Positions 42,623 through 51,481 of a stretch of 64,000 nt of DNA are shown here, piece by piece (the first letter of the stretch is position 1; every line of letters starts with the position of its first letter). The notes beneath the pieces were generated by a model that made no database searches, had not been told where the DNA came from, and saw only the letters and a list, made by a program, of their open reading frames with translations. The position numbers and the translations under genes are program-made. The DNA is from Sphingomonas naasensis (lineage in GTDB: Bacteria > Pseudomonadota > Alphaproteobacteria > Sphingomonadales > Sphingomonadaceae), in assembly GCF_004792695.1 (NCBI RefSeq), contig NZ_SRXU01000006.1, positions 186,001-250,000 on the forward strand. The letters are read 5' to 3'.

Positions 42623-45370
42623 CTAGGCCGCCTGGGCGATGTCCTGCCCCGCCGCCGCCTCGAGCAGGCGGCGCTCGATCGTCTTCAATCGCGCCGCGCT
42701 CTCGATCTTGTCCCCGATCAGATCGGTCAGATAGAAAGTGTCGACCGCGCGCTCGCCATAGGTGGCGACATGCGCCGAATGGATCGTCACCTTCGACTGG
42801 AACAGCGCGAAGGCGAGATGGCAGAGCAGGGCCGGCCGGTCGCGCGCGTTGATCTCGATCACGGTGAAGCGGTTCGACGCCTTGTTGTCGATCAGCACAT
42901 TGGGCTCGATCGGGAAGGCGTCGGCGCGCAGCCGCGGCAGCGGGCGGGTCTTGAGCCGCTCCTGCAGCTTCGAGCGATTGGCGAGCGCATCGGCGATGCT
43001 CGCCTTGATCCGGTTGAGCCGCGCCTCCTCGTCGAACGGCCGGCCGAGCGGATCCTGGACGAGGAAATTATCGAGCGCCATGCCGTCGCGCGTGGTGTGG
43101 ATGCGCGCGTCGATGATGTTGCCGCCGGCGACGTGGATCGCCCCGGCGATGCGATAGAACAGCCCGGGATGGTCGGCGGCATAGACCGTCACCAGCGTCG
43201 CGCCGCGATCGGGATAGACCTGCGCCGCGATCGACAGCTGCGCGCCGCCCGCCGCATCGATCTGGCGGGCATTGCGCTCGAGCACGTCGATCGGCTCGGC
43301 GATCCAATAGGGTTCGGTGAGCTTGCGCTTGAGCGCGGCCATCCGCTCGTCGGTCCAGCCGAGGATCTCGGCCAGCGCCGCCTGCTTGGCCGCGACCCGC
43401 TCGCTCCGGCCCTTTTGCTTGTGGCCGAGCCGCAGCACCTCCTCGGCCGAATCGAACAAATTGGTGAGCAGCTGGCGCTTCCAGCTGTTCCACACGCCGG
43501 GGCCGACCGCGCGGATGTCGACGATCGTCAGGATCAGCAGCATGCGCAGCCGCTCGGGGCTCTGCACCTGCTCGGCGAAATCGAGGATCGTCTTGAAATC
43601 GCTGAGGTCGCGCTTGAAGGCCGTCGCCGCCATCAGCAGATGCCAGCGCACCAGCCACGCGACGGTCTCGGTCTCGGCCGGCGAGAGGCCGAGGCGCGGG
43701 CAGAGCCGCTCGGCGACTTCGGCGCCGAGGATCGAATGATCGCCGCCGCGGCCCTTGGCGATGTCGTGGAGCAGCACCGCGACGAACAGCGCGCGGCGCT
43801 GCGCGACCTGCTCGAAGATGCCGGTGGCGAGCGGATGATCCTCCTGCAGCTCGCCCTTCTCGATCGCGTTGAGCAGCCCGATCGCGCGGATCGAATGCTC
43901 GTCGACCGTGTAATGATGGTACATGTCGAACTGCATCTGCGCAACGACGCGGCCGAAATCGGGAACGAAGCGGCCGAACACCCCCGCCTCGTTCATCCAG
44001 CGCAGCACCATCTCGGGGGTGCGGGGCGAAGTGAGCACGTCGAGGAACAGCGCATTGGCGCGCGGATCCTCGCGGACGTCGTCGACCAGCCGCGCGTCGC
44101 GGGCGGCGGCGCGCATCGCGCTGGGGTGAATCTCGAGCCCGTGCAGATCGGCGAGCTGGAAGATCTCGAGCAGGCGGACCGGATCCTCCTGGAAGAAATT
44201 ATCGCGCGGCAGCGCGAGCCGGCCGCGCTCGAGCATGAAGCCGTGAAGCTTGCGCGGCGTCTTGAACATCCGCGGCAGCCCGAAGCGCGTGCCGCGCGCG
44301 GCGAACTTCTCGTCGAGATGCGCGAGGAACACGCCGGTAAGGTCGCCCACCACCTTCGCCTGAAGGAAGTAGAAGTGCATGAAGCGCTCGACCTTCGATT
44401 TGCCCGGCCGATCGGCATAGCGCATCCGGCTGGCGATCTCGGTCTGGACGTCGAAGGTCAGCCGGTCCTCGGCGCGGCCGGTGAGCAGATGGAGCTGGCA
44501 GCGCACCGCCCAGAGGAAATTCTCGGCGCGGCGGAACTGGCGATATTCCTGCGCGGTGAGCAGCCCGACCTCGACCAGCTCGGCGGGCTCGCGGACATTG
44601 TAGGCATATTTGCCGATCCAGAAGAGCGTGTGGAGATCGCGCAAGCCCCCCTTGCCTTCCTTGACGTTGGGCTCGACGACATAGCGGCTGTCGCCCATGC
44701 GCTTGTGCCGCGCCTCGCGCTCGGCGAGCTTCTCGGTGATGAAGGCGCGCGCGGTATCGGCCTGGACCTCGGCCTTGAAGCGGCGCGCGGCCTCGTCATA
44801 GAGCCCGGTATCGCCCCAGACATAGCGCGATTCGAGCAAGGCGGTGCGCACGGTGACGTCGGCACGCGACTGGCGGATCATCTCGTCGAGCGAGCGCGAC
44901 GAATGCCCGACCTTCAGCTGCATGTCCCACAGCGAATAGAGCATCGATTCGATGACCTGCTCGCACCAGCCCGCGACCTTCCACGGGGTGAGAAAGGCGA
45001 TGTCGATATCCGAATGCGGCGCCATCTCGCCGCGGCCATAGCCGCCGACCGCGATCAGGGTCAGCCGCTCGGCGGCGCTGGGATTGTGGTTGGGATGGAG
45101 CCGCTGGGTGGTGAAGTCCCACAGCAGCCGGAGCAGCTGATCGGTGAGGAAGGCGCCCGCCGCCGCCATTTCGTGCCCGCGCGAGGGATGCTCGTTCAGC
45201 CGCCGCGCGATCTCGGCCTGGCCGGCGTCGAGCGCGGCCTTGAGCTCGACCGTGGCGGCGCGGCGCAGCGCGGCGGGATCGGCCGCCTCCAGCGCCGCCA
45301 GCCGCTCGGCGACGGCGCGCCGATCGATCAGGGCGCGACGGTGCGGGACGGAATCGAAGCGCGAGGACAT
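42623..45370 (-). CDS. glnD: [protein-PII] uridylyltransferase / uridylyl-removing enzyme
   Basis: A 915-residue bifunctional nitrogen sensor that uridylylates PII when glutamine is low and removes UMP when it is high. Domains in order are a nucleotidyltransferase (GGYGRGEMAPHSDIDIAFL), a helical linker, an HD hydrolase domain (VLLHDIAKGRGGDHS) and two C-terminal ACT domains (TLVTVYAADHPGLFYRIAGAI; VIEINARDRPALLCHLAFAL) that bind glutamine. All catalytic motifs are intact and the length fits the family. The ATG at 45370 begins the homology. It sits alone, not in an operon with glnB. Confidence 0.97.
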   Translation of the reverse strand: MSSRFDSVPHRRALIDRRAVAERLAALEAADPAALRRAATVELKAALDAGQAEIARRLNEHPSRGHEMAAAGAFLTDQLLRLLWDFTTQRLHPNHNPSAAERLTLIAVGGYGRGEMAPHSDIDIAFLTPWKVAGWCEQVIESMLYSLWDMQLKVGHSSRSLDEMIRQSRADVTVRTALLESRYVWGDTGLYDEAARRFKAEVQADTARAFITEKLAEREARHKRMGDSRYVVEPNVKEGKGGLRDLHTLFWIGKYAYNVREPAELVEVGLLTAQEYRQFRRAENFLWAVRCQLHLLTGRAEDRLTFDVQTEIASRMRYADRPGKSKVERFMHFYFLQAKVVGDLTGVFLAHLDEKFAARGTRFGLPRMFKTPRKLHGFMLERGRLALPRDNFFQEDPVRLLEIFQLADLHGLEIHPSAMRAAARDARLVDDVREDPRANALFLDVLTSPRTPEMVLRWMNEAGVFGRFVPDFGRVVAQMQFDMYHHYTVDEHSIRAIGLLNAIEKGELQEDHPLATGIFEQVAQRRALFVAVLLHDIAKGRGGDHSILGAEVAERLCPRLGLSPAETETVAWLVRWHLLMAATAFKRDLSDFKTILDFAEQVQSPERLRMLLILTIVDIRAVGPGVWNSWKRQLLTNLFDSAEEVLRLGHKQKGRSERVAAKQAALAEILGWTDERMAALKRKLTEPYWIAEPIDVLERNARQIDAAGGAQLSIAAQVYPDRGATLVTVYAADHPGLFYRIAGAIHVAGGNIIDARIHTTRDGMALDNFLVQDPLGRPFDEEARLNRIKASIADALANRSKLQERLKTRPLPRLRADAFPIEPNVLIDNKASNRFTVIEINARDRPALLCHLAFALFQSKVTIHSAHVATYGERAVDTFYLTDLIGDKIESAARLKTIERRLLEAAAGQDIAQAA

Positions 45371-45441
45371 GGTGGGGAGATAGGGCGGAATCCCGCCTTC
45401 GTCACCCGCCCAGGCCGCGATTCTCGCAGCGGGCGGCCGAC

Positions 45442-46011
45442 TTACCCGCCAAGCCTGCCGACGATCTTGCCCGAGGGATCGGCGATGTCGCCCGGCTTCA
45501 TGTTCGAGGGGCAATCGCCGACGCGCACCGTCTTGACGCCGGCATAGGGCGGCAGCTTGTCGCCGGCACCGGTGCTGCCCCCCTCGATGTTGAGGATCCC
45601 GTTGAGCACATTGTCCTTGAACGACATGTTGCCGCCGACCTTGGTCGGCCTCGGCTTGCTGCACTGCATCTCGAAGCTCACGCCGAACATGCTCAGCTCG
45701 TTCTGCATGGTCAGCTTGCAGTCGCCGACGAGGCCGCGGCCTTCGTTGATCGGGATGAACTGCGCGCGCGTCGCATCGCCGACGCAGATGCGCTCGACGA
45801 TGGGCGGCAGGTCCGACATCGGCGTCACCTTGCGCTCCCACAACCCGGCGGCGAGCTTGAAATAGCCGCCCGCGGGCACGGGGATCACTTCGCCGGCCGG
45901 ATCGGCATCGGCGCCGGCGGCGGGCTGGTCCGGCTGATCGGGCTTTTGCTCCGACGATCCGCATGCCGACAGGACGAGCGCGGCGACGAGGGCAGGCACA
46001 GCAAATTTCAC
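45442..46011 (-). CDS. DUF3617 domain lipoprotein
   Basis: A 189-residue lipoprotein with a short signal and lipobox LSACG, followed by an acidic Pro-rich linker (about residues 20-42). The DUF3617 region (GLWERKVTPMSDLPPIVERICVGDATRAQF to the C-terminus) carries conserved Cys in ERICVG, GDCKLTM and MQCSKP. Family members are periplasmic, common in sphingomonads, and of unknown function. Confidence 0.8.
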   Translation of the reverse strand: MKFAVPALVAALVLSACGSSEQKPDQPDQPAAGADADPAGEVIPVPAGGYFKLAAGLWERKVTPMSDLPPIVERICVGDATRAQFIPINEGRGLVGDCKLTMQNELSMFGVSFEMQCSKPRPTKVGGNMSFKDNVLNGILNIEGGSTGAGDKLPPYAGVKTVRVGDCPSNMKPGDIADPSGKIVGRLGG

Positions 46012-46118
46012 GACGACTTCTCCGCAGACAGGCCCGCCTTATGGGCCGTCCCGGTCGCGCAGGGCACCCGCGCCGGTCGCGTGCTGGTCCATGCCGGTCG
46101 CATAATGCGACCGCGCGC

Positions 46119-46937
46119 TCAGCCGACGAAAGCGCGCTCGAGCACGAAGGTGCCGGGCTTGGCGTTCGAGCCCTCGTCGAAGCCGTGGCGTTCGAGCATC
46201 GCGGCGAAATCGCGGATCATCTCGTTGCTGCCGCACAGCATCACCCGGTCGGTCTCCGGATTGAGCGCGCGCTCGCCCGAGACCGGCGGCTGGAACAGCC
46301 AGCCATTCTCGATCAGCTCGCCGATCCGGCCGCTGGTGCGGAACGGCTCGCGGGTGACCGTGGGGATATAGTGGAACTGGAGCAGCGCCTGATCGGCGAC
46401 GAGCGGATCGCCGGCGAGCTGCGCGGTGAGCTCGTCATGATAAGCGAGATCGCTCACCCGGCGAGTCGAATGGACGATCACCACCTGGCTGAACGCGTCG
46501 TAGATGTCGGGATCGCGCGCGATGCTGAGGAACGGCGCGAGCCCGGTGCCGGTCGACAGCATGAACAGCCGCTTGCCGGGCAGCAGCGCGTCCGAGACGA
46601 GCGTGCCGGTCGGCTTCTTGCTGAGATAGAGCTGGTCGCCTTGGCGGATCGACTGGAGCCGCGAGGTCAGCGGACCATCGGGGACCTTGATCGAGAGGAA
46701 TTCGAGCTCGTCCGACCAGGTCGGGCTGGCGATCGAATAGGCACGCATCAGCGGCTTGCCGCCCTCGCCCTCGAGCCCGAGCATCACGAACTCGCCCGAG
46801 CGGAAGCGGAAGCTGGCGGGGCGCTCGATCGCGAAGCTGAACAGATGCTCGTTCCAATGCCGCACCCAGCGCACCTCGCAGGTCTGGAAGGCGGCATGCT
46901 CGGGAAGCAGCTGCGGCGGACGGGCGTGCATATTCAT
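46119..46937 (-). CDS. ferredoxin--NADP(+) reductase
   Basis: A 272-residue FAD enzyme of the bacterial FNR (Fpr) type that passes electrons between NADPH and ferredoxin or flavodoxin. FAD contacts are in MRAYSIASP, the NADP site is in STGTGLAPFLSIARD, and MLCGSNEM lies in the nicotinamide domain. The C-terminus ends FVLERAFVG, typical of the subclass of bacterial enzymes that stack an aromatic or extended tail on FAD. A 2Fe-2S ferredoxin occurs 16 kb away. Confidence 0.92.
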   Translation of the reverse strand: MNMHARPPQLLPEHAAFQTCEVRWVRHWNEHLFSFAIERPASFRFRSGEFVMLGLEGEGGKPLMRAYSIASPTWSDELEFLSIKVPDGPLTSRLQSIRQGDQLYLSKKPTGTLVSDALLPGKRLFMLSTGTGLAPFLSIARDPDIYDAFSQVVIVHSTRRVSDLAYHDELTAQLAGDPLVADQALLQFHYIPTVTREPFRTSGRIGELIENGWLFQPPVSGERALNPETDRVMLCGSNEMIRDFAAMLERHGFDEGSNAKPGTFVLERAFVG

Positions 46938-46977
46938 GAAGAGAGACAGTTCCTAAGTCGTGACATGGATGCGTCGC

Positions 46978-47376
46978 TCAGGCCGCAAGGGCCTGGGCGA
47001 TGCGCGTGGCGGCGAACCGGAGCGTGCGCTGTGCCTCGGGCTTCACCAGCGCTTCGACGATATTCTGAACCACGATTTCCTGCCCTTTAGCGGCCGCGGC
47101 GTGAAGCGCCAGCAACAATGCCTCGTCATCGCCCAAGCTGAGACATCCCACCGCGCGGAACTGGAGCTCGCCGACGCCCTCGCGATCGAGCAGCATCATC
47201 GCGATGTTGAAATCGGGCAGCATGGTGCCGAGCCGCCGCGCCGCGAGCGCCGGCCCCAATGCCGCGCAGGGACAGCGCCCGCCACGCATCGCCGCCACCC
47301 ATTGCCGCATCGCCCAGACGAGCAGCGCGTCGCCCGGCGCGAGGTCCGACACCGATCGATCGAGATACTGATACAC
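46978..47376 (-). CDS. conserved hypothetical cytosolic protein
   Basis: A 132-residue protein that begins with GTG preceded by GGGGGTGAT. It contains LVWAMRQWVAAMRGGRCPCAALGPALAARRLGTMLPDFNIAMMLLDREG, a compact helical region with a CPC pair, then helices LFALHAAAAKGQ-like to the C-terminus. The pattern is familiar from sphingomonad genomes but I cannot give a function. It lies just downstream of no other same-strand gene and is followed by the ferredoxin reductase, 40 bases away. Confidence 0.7.
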   Translation of the reverse strand: MYQYLDRSVSDLAPGDALLVWAMRQWVAAMRGGRCPCAALGPALAARRLGTMLPDFNIAMMLLDREGVGELQFRAVGCLSLGDDEALLLALHAAAAKGQEIVVQNIVEALVKPEAQRTLRFAATRIAQALAA

Positions 47377-47459
47377 ATCACCCCCGCTGAGGCCGGCCCG
47401 AAACCGATTCCACCTCTAGCGTTTACTGCGAATGATTTGCAATAGCGTATGTGCTGTTG

Positions 47460-47597
47460 CCCTCTCCCCTTGTGGGAGAGGGAGGGAGCCGATGAAATCG
47501 GCGGAAGGGTGAGGGGGAGTGTGTCTTGACTGACGTCCCCCTCATCCTTCCCACGCCTTCGGCGCGGGCCCCTTCCTTCTCCCACAAGGGGAGAAGG
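47460..47597. repeat. intergenic palindromic element (CCCTCTCCCC family)
   Basis: A 138-bp inverted repeat. The left arm from 47460 (CCCTCTCCCCTTGTGGGAGAG) pairs with the right arm ending at 47597, each arm also being a hairpin. A further inner pair (GTGAGGGGGA / TCCCCCTCAT) is visible. It fills the 228-base gap after the grpE stop. Confidence 0.78.
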
Positions 47598-47604
47598 AGT
47601 TTAC

Positions 47605-48171
47605 TCAATCCGGCTTCTTCGCCACGCCGACCAGCGCCGGCCGGAGCAGCCGATCCTTGATCATATAGCCGGTCTGGATCTCCTGCAGCACGGTGCCGGG
47701 CTCGGCCTCGGCCGAGGGCATCTCCATCATCGCCTGGTGGCGATTGGGATCGAGCGCCTCGCCGATCGCGCTGATCTTCGAGATGCCGTGACGGCCGAAC
47801 ACCGATTCGAGCTCGCGCCCGGTCGCCTCGAGCCCGGTGACGAGGCCCTTGAGCTTCTCGTCGTCGCGCAGCTCGGCAGGGATCGCGGCGAGCGCGCGGC
47901 TGAGATTGTCGGCGACCGACAGGATGTCGCGCGCGAAATTGGTCGCCGCATAGGCGCGCGCGTCCTGCGCTTCCTTCTCGGCGCGGCGGCGGACATTCTG
48001 CGTCTCGGCCTGCGCGTACATCACCGCGGCCTGCGCCTCGGCAAGCTGCGCCGCCAGCTCGGCGACGCGATCATGCTCGGCCACCTCGGGCGCGCCCGCG
48101 GCGGTTTCCTCGCGAAGGCTGGTTTCGGTATCGTCGAGCTCTGCGCTCATCTTCTCATTCTCGTTCGACAT
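47605..48171 (-). CDS. grpE: nucleotide exchange factor GrpE
   Basis: A 188-residue co-chaperone that drives ADP release from DnaK. A long coiled coil (about residues 35-80, RVAELAAQLAEAQAAVMYAQAETQNVRRRAEKE) is followed by FARDILSVADNLSRAL and the C-terminal beta domain with GYMIKDRLLRPALVGVAKKP. The N-terminal 30 residues are acidic and disordered. It follows hrcA by 13 bases in the usual alphaproteobacterial order. Confidence 0.96.
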   Translation of the reverse strand: MSNENEKMSAELDDTETSLREETAAGAPEVAEHDRVAELAAQLAEAQAAVMYAQAETQNVRRRAEKEAQDARAYAATNFARDILSVADNLSRALAAIPAELRDDEKLKGLVTGLEATGRELESVFGRHGISKISAIGEALDPNRHQAMMEMPSAEAEPGTVLQEIQTGYMIKDRLLRPALVGVAKKPD

Positions 48172-48184
48172 GATTTCCTGTTCG

Positions 48185-49228
48185 TCAGGCTAGTAACCGG
48201 GCCAATGTGGCCGCCGTGAAATCCACCATGGGCACGACACGCGCATAGTTCAACCGCGTGGGGCCGATGACTCCCACCACGCCGACCACGCGGCCGTCGA
48301 GCGCGCGCACCGGCTTGGCGATCACCGACGACCCCGACAACGCGAAGAGCTTGTTCTCCGATCCGATGAAAATGCGCGTCGCCTCGCCTTCGCGCGCGCT
48401 GTCGAGCAACCGGGCAATCTCTTCCTTGCCCTCGAGCTCGTCGAGCAGCTGGCTGACGCGATCGAGGTCCTCGGTGGCGGCGGTATCGATCAGCCGCGCC
48501 TGGCCGCGCACGATCAGCACCGGGCGGCGGCCGCCATCCTCGCTCCACACCGCGAGCCCGCGCTCGACGAGGGCGGCGGCGGCGCTGTCGAGCGCGGCAC
48601 GCTGCTGGCGCAGATCGCGCTCGATCCGCGCGCGCGCTTCGGCGAGCGTCAGCCCGGCGAGCGTCGCGCTCATGTAATTGGCCGCCTGCTGGAGCGCGAT
48701 CGGATCGACGCCGCCGGGCAGCTCGACGACGCGGTTCTCGACCGAGCCGTCCTCGCCGACCAGCACCGCGAGCGCGCGATCATGGCTCAGCGGCACGAAG
48801 CCGAACTGGCGCAGCACCGGCTCGGCCTTGGGCACGAGCACCAGCCCGGCGCAGGACGAGAGGCCGGACAGCGCCGCGGTGGTGTTGGCGAGCGCATCCT
48901 CGATCGGGCCCGACTGGCCGGCGCGCGCCTCGATCGCGGCGCGCTCCTCGGCCGAGGGCGCGCTTGCCTGCATCATTCCGTCGACGAACAGGCGCAGCCC
49001 GGTCTCGGTCGGCATGCGCCCGGCGCTGGTGTGCGGCGCGGCGAGCAGCCCCGCCTCCTCGAGATCCTGCATGACGTTGCGGATCGAGGCGGGCGAGAGA
49101 TTGAGCGCCGAGATCTTCGAGATCGTGCGCGAGCCCACCGGCGCGCCGCTGTCGAGATAGGATTCGACGACGATCCGGAACACGTCGCGGGCGCGATCGG
49201 TGAGCTCGAGGATCGGGGGCGTGGTCAT
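48185..49228 (-). CDS. hrcA: heat-inducible transcription repressor HrcA
   Basis: A 347-residue repressor that binds the CIRCE element to control groESL and related genes. The winged-helix domain (about 8-80: FRIVVESYLDSGAPVGSRTISKI, LSPASIRNVMQDLEEAGLL, HTSAGRMPTETGLRLFVD) and the GAF-like C-terminal part (VVGVVGVIGPTRLNYARVVPMVD) are complete. No CIRCE element was seen near its own promoter. Confidence 0.96.
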   Translation of the reverse strand: MTTPPILELTDRARDVFRIVVESYLDSGAPVGSRTISKISALNLSPASIRNVMQDLEEAGLLAAPHTSAGRMPTETGLRLFVDGMMQASAPSAEERAAIEARAGQSGPIEDALANTTAALSGLSSCAGLVLVPKAEPVLRQFGFVPLSHDRALAVLVGEDGSVENRVVELPGGVDPIALQQAANYMSATLAGLTLAEARARIERDLRQQRAALDSAAAALVERGLAVWSEDGGRRPVLIVRGQARLIDTAATEDLDRVSQLLDELEGKEEIARLLDSAREGEATRIFIGSENKLFALSGSSVIAKPVRALDGRVVGVVGVIGPTRLNYARVVPMVDFTAATLARLLA

Positions 49229-49275
49229 GCGGTCCTATGTAGCGAAGGCGGCGGCGGGCTCAACCGCGCTTCCCT

Positions 49276-49410
49276 AATCCTCCCTCGCGCAGCGGGGGAG
49301 GTGGCACGCGCAGCGTGACGGAGGGGTCCCCTCCATAAACGCGTCGCCCGCGGCCAAGCCCCCTCCGTCACGCTGCGCGTGCCACCTCCCCCGCTGCGCG
49401 AGGGAGGATT
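49276..49410. repeat. intergenic 51-bp-arm palindromic element (AATCCTCCC family, copy 2)
   Basis: Almost perfect inverted repeat: about 51 bases at the left (from 49276) are the reverse complement of the right arm ending at 49410, around a loop of about 33 bases. The left arm begins like that of the element at 33868. The large perfect arms would make a very stable hairpin. Confidence 0.85.
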
Positions 49411-49415
49411 TTAGA

Positions 49416-49916
49416 CTAGGGCCGATCGCCGATCAGATCGTGCAGCGGCAGCAGCTCGACCGCGCCGCCGAGCGCTTCGGCGAGCGCGCGGTTGTCGCGG
49501 CCGCAGCCGAGATAGAAATACAGCCCCTGGCTATCGCCGATCGCGCGGGTCCAGCGGACGTCGATGCTCGGCATGTCGGTCGGCGCGTTGGGGCAATTGG
49601 GGGTGCCGTGCGAGTAGCGCACCTCGCCGCTCGCCGGCCGGTACGGCGCGAGTCGCGCGGCGAAGGCGTCATATTGGGCGCGCGTCAGCGTGAAATCACG
49701 CGTGCCGGTCACCGCTGTGAAGCGCTTGCCCTCGAAAACACCGGTGCCGTCGGGGCGCACGGTGACGGCATAGACCGGGCAGGCGCCGAAGCAGGGCCCG
49801 GTCTCGTAGCTAATCGAATCGCCTTCGATCGGCATCGGCCCGGCGGGCGCGCGCCCGTGCGGGATGCACCCCGCCAGCGCCAGCCCCGCGATCGCTACCC
49901 CCAATATCCGTTGCAT
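49416..49916 (-). CDS. DUF6438-like lipoprotein
   Basis: A 166-residue lipoprotein (GLALAGC lipobox) with the DUF6438 pattern YETGPCFGACPVYAVTVRPDGTGVFEGKRF, two close Cys, followed by DFTLTRAQYDAFAARL. Function unknown. GGAGGGCGTG precedes the ATG at 49916; an in-frame ATG at 49964 is less well supported. It interrupts the common hrcA-rph divergent arrangement and is bordered by the long palindrome, suggesting insertion there. Confidence 0.78.
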   Translation of the reverse strand: MQRILGVAIAGLALAGCIPHGRAPAGPMPIEGDSISYETGPCFGACPVYAVTVRPDGTGVFEGKRFTAVTGTRDFTLTRAQYDAFAARLAPYRPASGEVRYSHGTPNCPNAPTDMPSIDVRWTRAIGDSQGLYFYLGCGRDNRALAEALGGAVELLPLHDLIGDRP

Positions 49917-50003
49917 CACGCCCTCCACCGATCCTGCGCCGACACTGGCGCGTTCGCCATTCACCGTCTACTTGGCCCGACCGACTTTTCAGGAGAATGA
50001 ACC

Positions 50004-50714
50004 ATGCGTCCATCCGGCCGCGCGCCCGACGAGATGCGCACGATCACCATCGAGCCCAATTTCACGCGCCACGCGGAAGGATCGGTGCTGATCGGCTTCG
50101 GCGACACGCGCGTGCTGGTGACCGCGAGCATCGAGGAGCGGATCCCGCCCTGGCTGCGCGGCAAGGGCGAGGGCTGGGTCACTGCTGAATACGGCATGCT
50201 CCCCCGCGCGACGCATACCCGCGGCCAGCGCGAGGCGGCCAAGGGCAAGCAATCGGGCCGCACGCAGGAAATCCAGCGGCTGATCGGCCGTTCGCTCCGC
50301 GCGGTCACCGATCTCAAGCTGCTCGGCGAGCGCCAGATCACGCTCGACTGCGACGTGCTCCAGGCCGATGGCGGCACGCGGACCGCGGCAATCTCGGGCG
50401 CGTGGGTGGCGCTGCGCATCGCGACCAACAAGCTGCTCGCCGCAGGGCTGCTCGAGAAGGACCCGATCCTGACGCAGGTCGCGGCGGTCTCGTGCGGCAT
50501 CTATCAGGGCAATCCGGTGCTCGATCTCGACTATGACGAGGACAGCGCGGCGGACGCCGATGCCAATTTCGTGCTGCTTGCCGACGGCAAGATCGCCGAG
50601 GCGCAGGCGACCGCCGAAGGCGCCTGTTACGACGAGGAAGGGCTGCTCCGTCTGCTCCGCCTCGCGCGGATCGGGTGCAACCAGATCTTCGCCGCGCAGT
50701 TGAAGGCGCTATGA
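50004..50714 (+). CDS. rph: ribonuclease PH
   Basis: A 236-residue phosphorolytic 3'-5' exoribonuclease that trims tRNA 3' ends. [60 protein letters not shown] and the C-terminal [19 protein letters not shown] are standard. It is complete and translationally coupled to rdgB by ATGA. Confidence 0.97.
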   Translation: MRPSGRAPDEMRTITIEPNFTRHAEGSVLIGFGDTRVLVTASIEERIPPWLRGKGEGWVTAEYGMLPRATHTRGQREAAKGKQSGRTQEIQRLIGRSLRAVTDLKLLGERQITLDCDVLQADGGTRTAAISGAWVALRIATNKLLAAGLLEKDPILTQVAAVSCGIYQGNPVLDLDYDEDSAADADANFVLLADGKIAEAQATAEGACYDEEGLLRLLRLARIGCNQIFAAQLKAL

Positions 50715-51355
50715 GCGATCCTGACGAAGGAATCGGGGGCGACACCCCACAGGCGATCCGCAAGCTGCAGCCCGGCAGGCTGGTGATCGCCAGCCACAAT
50801 CCGGGCAAGGTACGCGAGATCAGGGCGCTGCTCGGGCCTTACGGCATCGAGCCGGTGTCGGCGGCCGAGCTCGACCTGCCCGAGCCCGACGAGACGGGGA
50901 CGACCTTCGTCGCCAATGCCGAGCTGAAGGCGCTGCAGGCGGCGGACCTGTCCGGCCTGCCGGCGCTGGCCGACGACAGCGGGTTGTGCGTCGAGGCGCT
51001 GGGCGGTGATCCCGGGATATTCTCGGCGCGCTGGGCAGGCGAGACCAAGGATTTCGGCGTCGCGATGCGGCGCGTCGAGGACAAGCTCGCCGCGCTGCCG
51101 CCCGAGACCGGCCGCGACGCGCATTTCGTCTGCGCGCTCGCATTGGCCTGGCCCGACGGCCATGTCGAATGGTTCGAGGGCCGCGCCGACGGCGTGCTGA
51201 CCTGGCCGCCGCGTGGGGAGCACGGCTTCGGCTATGATCCGGTGTTCGTGCCCAACGGCCACGACGTCACCTATGGCGAGATGGATCCGGCGGAGAAGCA
51301 CGCGATGAGCCACCGCGCGGATGCCTTCCGGCAGTTGGTGGCGGCAGTTTTCTAA
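50711..51355 (+). CDS. rdgB: XTP/dITP diphosphatase (RdgB/HAM1 family)
   Basis: A 214-residue house-cleaning nucleotidase that hydrolyses dITP and XTP. Motifs [42 protein letters not shown] and [11 protein letters not shown] cover the active site. The N-terminus is extended by about 22 residues relative to the first strand. It overlaps the rph stop, the normal order rph-rdgB. Confidence 0.96.
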   Translation: MSDPDEGIGGDTPQAIRKLQPGRLVIASHNPGKVREIRALLGPYGIEPVSAAELDLPEPDETGTTFVANAELKALQAADLSGLPALADDSGLCVEALGGDPGIFSARWAGETKDFGVAMRRVEDKLAALPPETGRDAHFVCALALAWPDGHVEWFEGRADGVLTWPPRGEHGFGYDPVFVPNGHDVTYGEMDPAEKHAMSHRADAFRQLVAAVF

Positions 51356-51363
51356 ACGCCCAC

Positions 51364-51475
51364 ACCGTCACCCCGGCCTTGTGCCGGGGTCCACCACGCG
51401 GATGGGTGCAAAGCTTGAGCCTCTACCCCTTCGATTGCGGCACCGTGGACCCCGGCACAAGGCCGGGGTGACGGT
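51364..51475. repeat. intergenic palindromic element with 31-bp perfect arms
   Basis: The left arm 51364-51394 and the right arm 51445-51475 are perfect reverse complements; each arm contains its own CCCCGG / CCGGGG hairpin. It lies between the convergent stops of rdgB and the lyase gene. Repeats of this appearance are abundant in alphaproteobacterial genomes. Confidence 0.88.
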
Positions 51476-51481
51476 TATGCC

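Noticed and set aside
42269..45547. A 1092-codon open frame on the plus strand across glnD
   Set aside because: It overlaps intact glnD motifs on the other strand and shows only Arg/Glu/Ala-rich low-complexity sequence.
49229..49275. CIRCE element for HrcA
   Set aside because: No TTAGCACTC-N9-GAGTGCTAA match was found before hrcA or elsewhere nearby.
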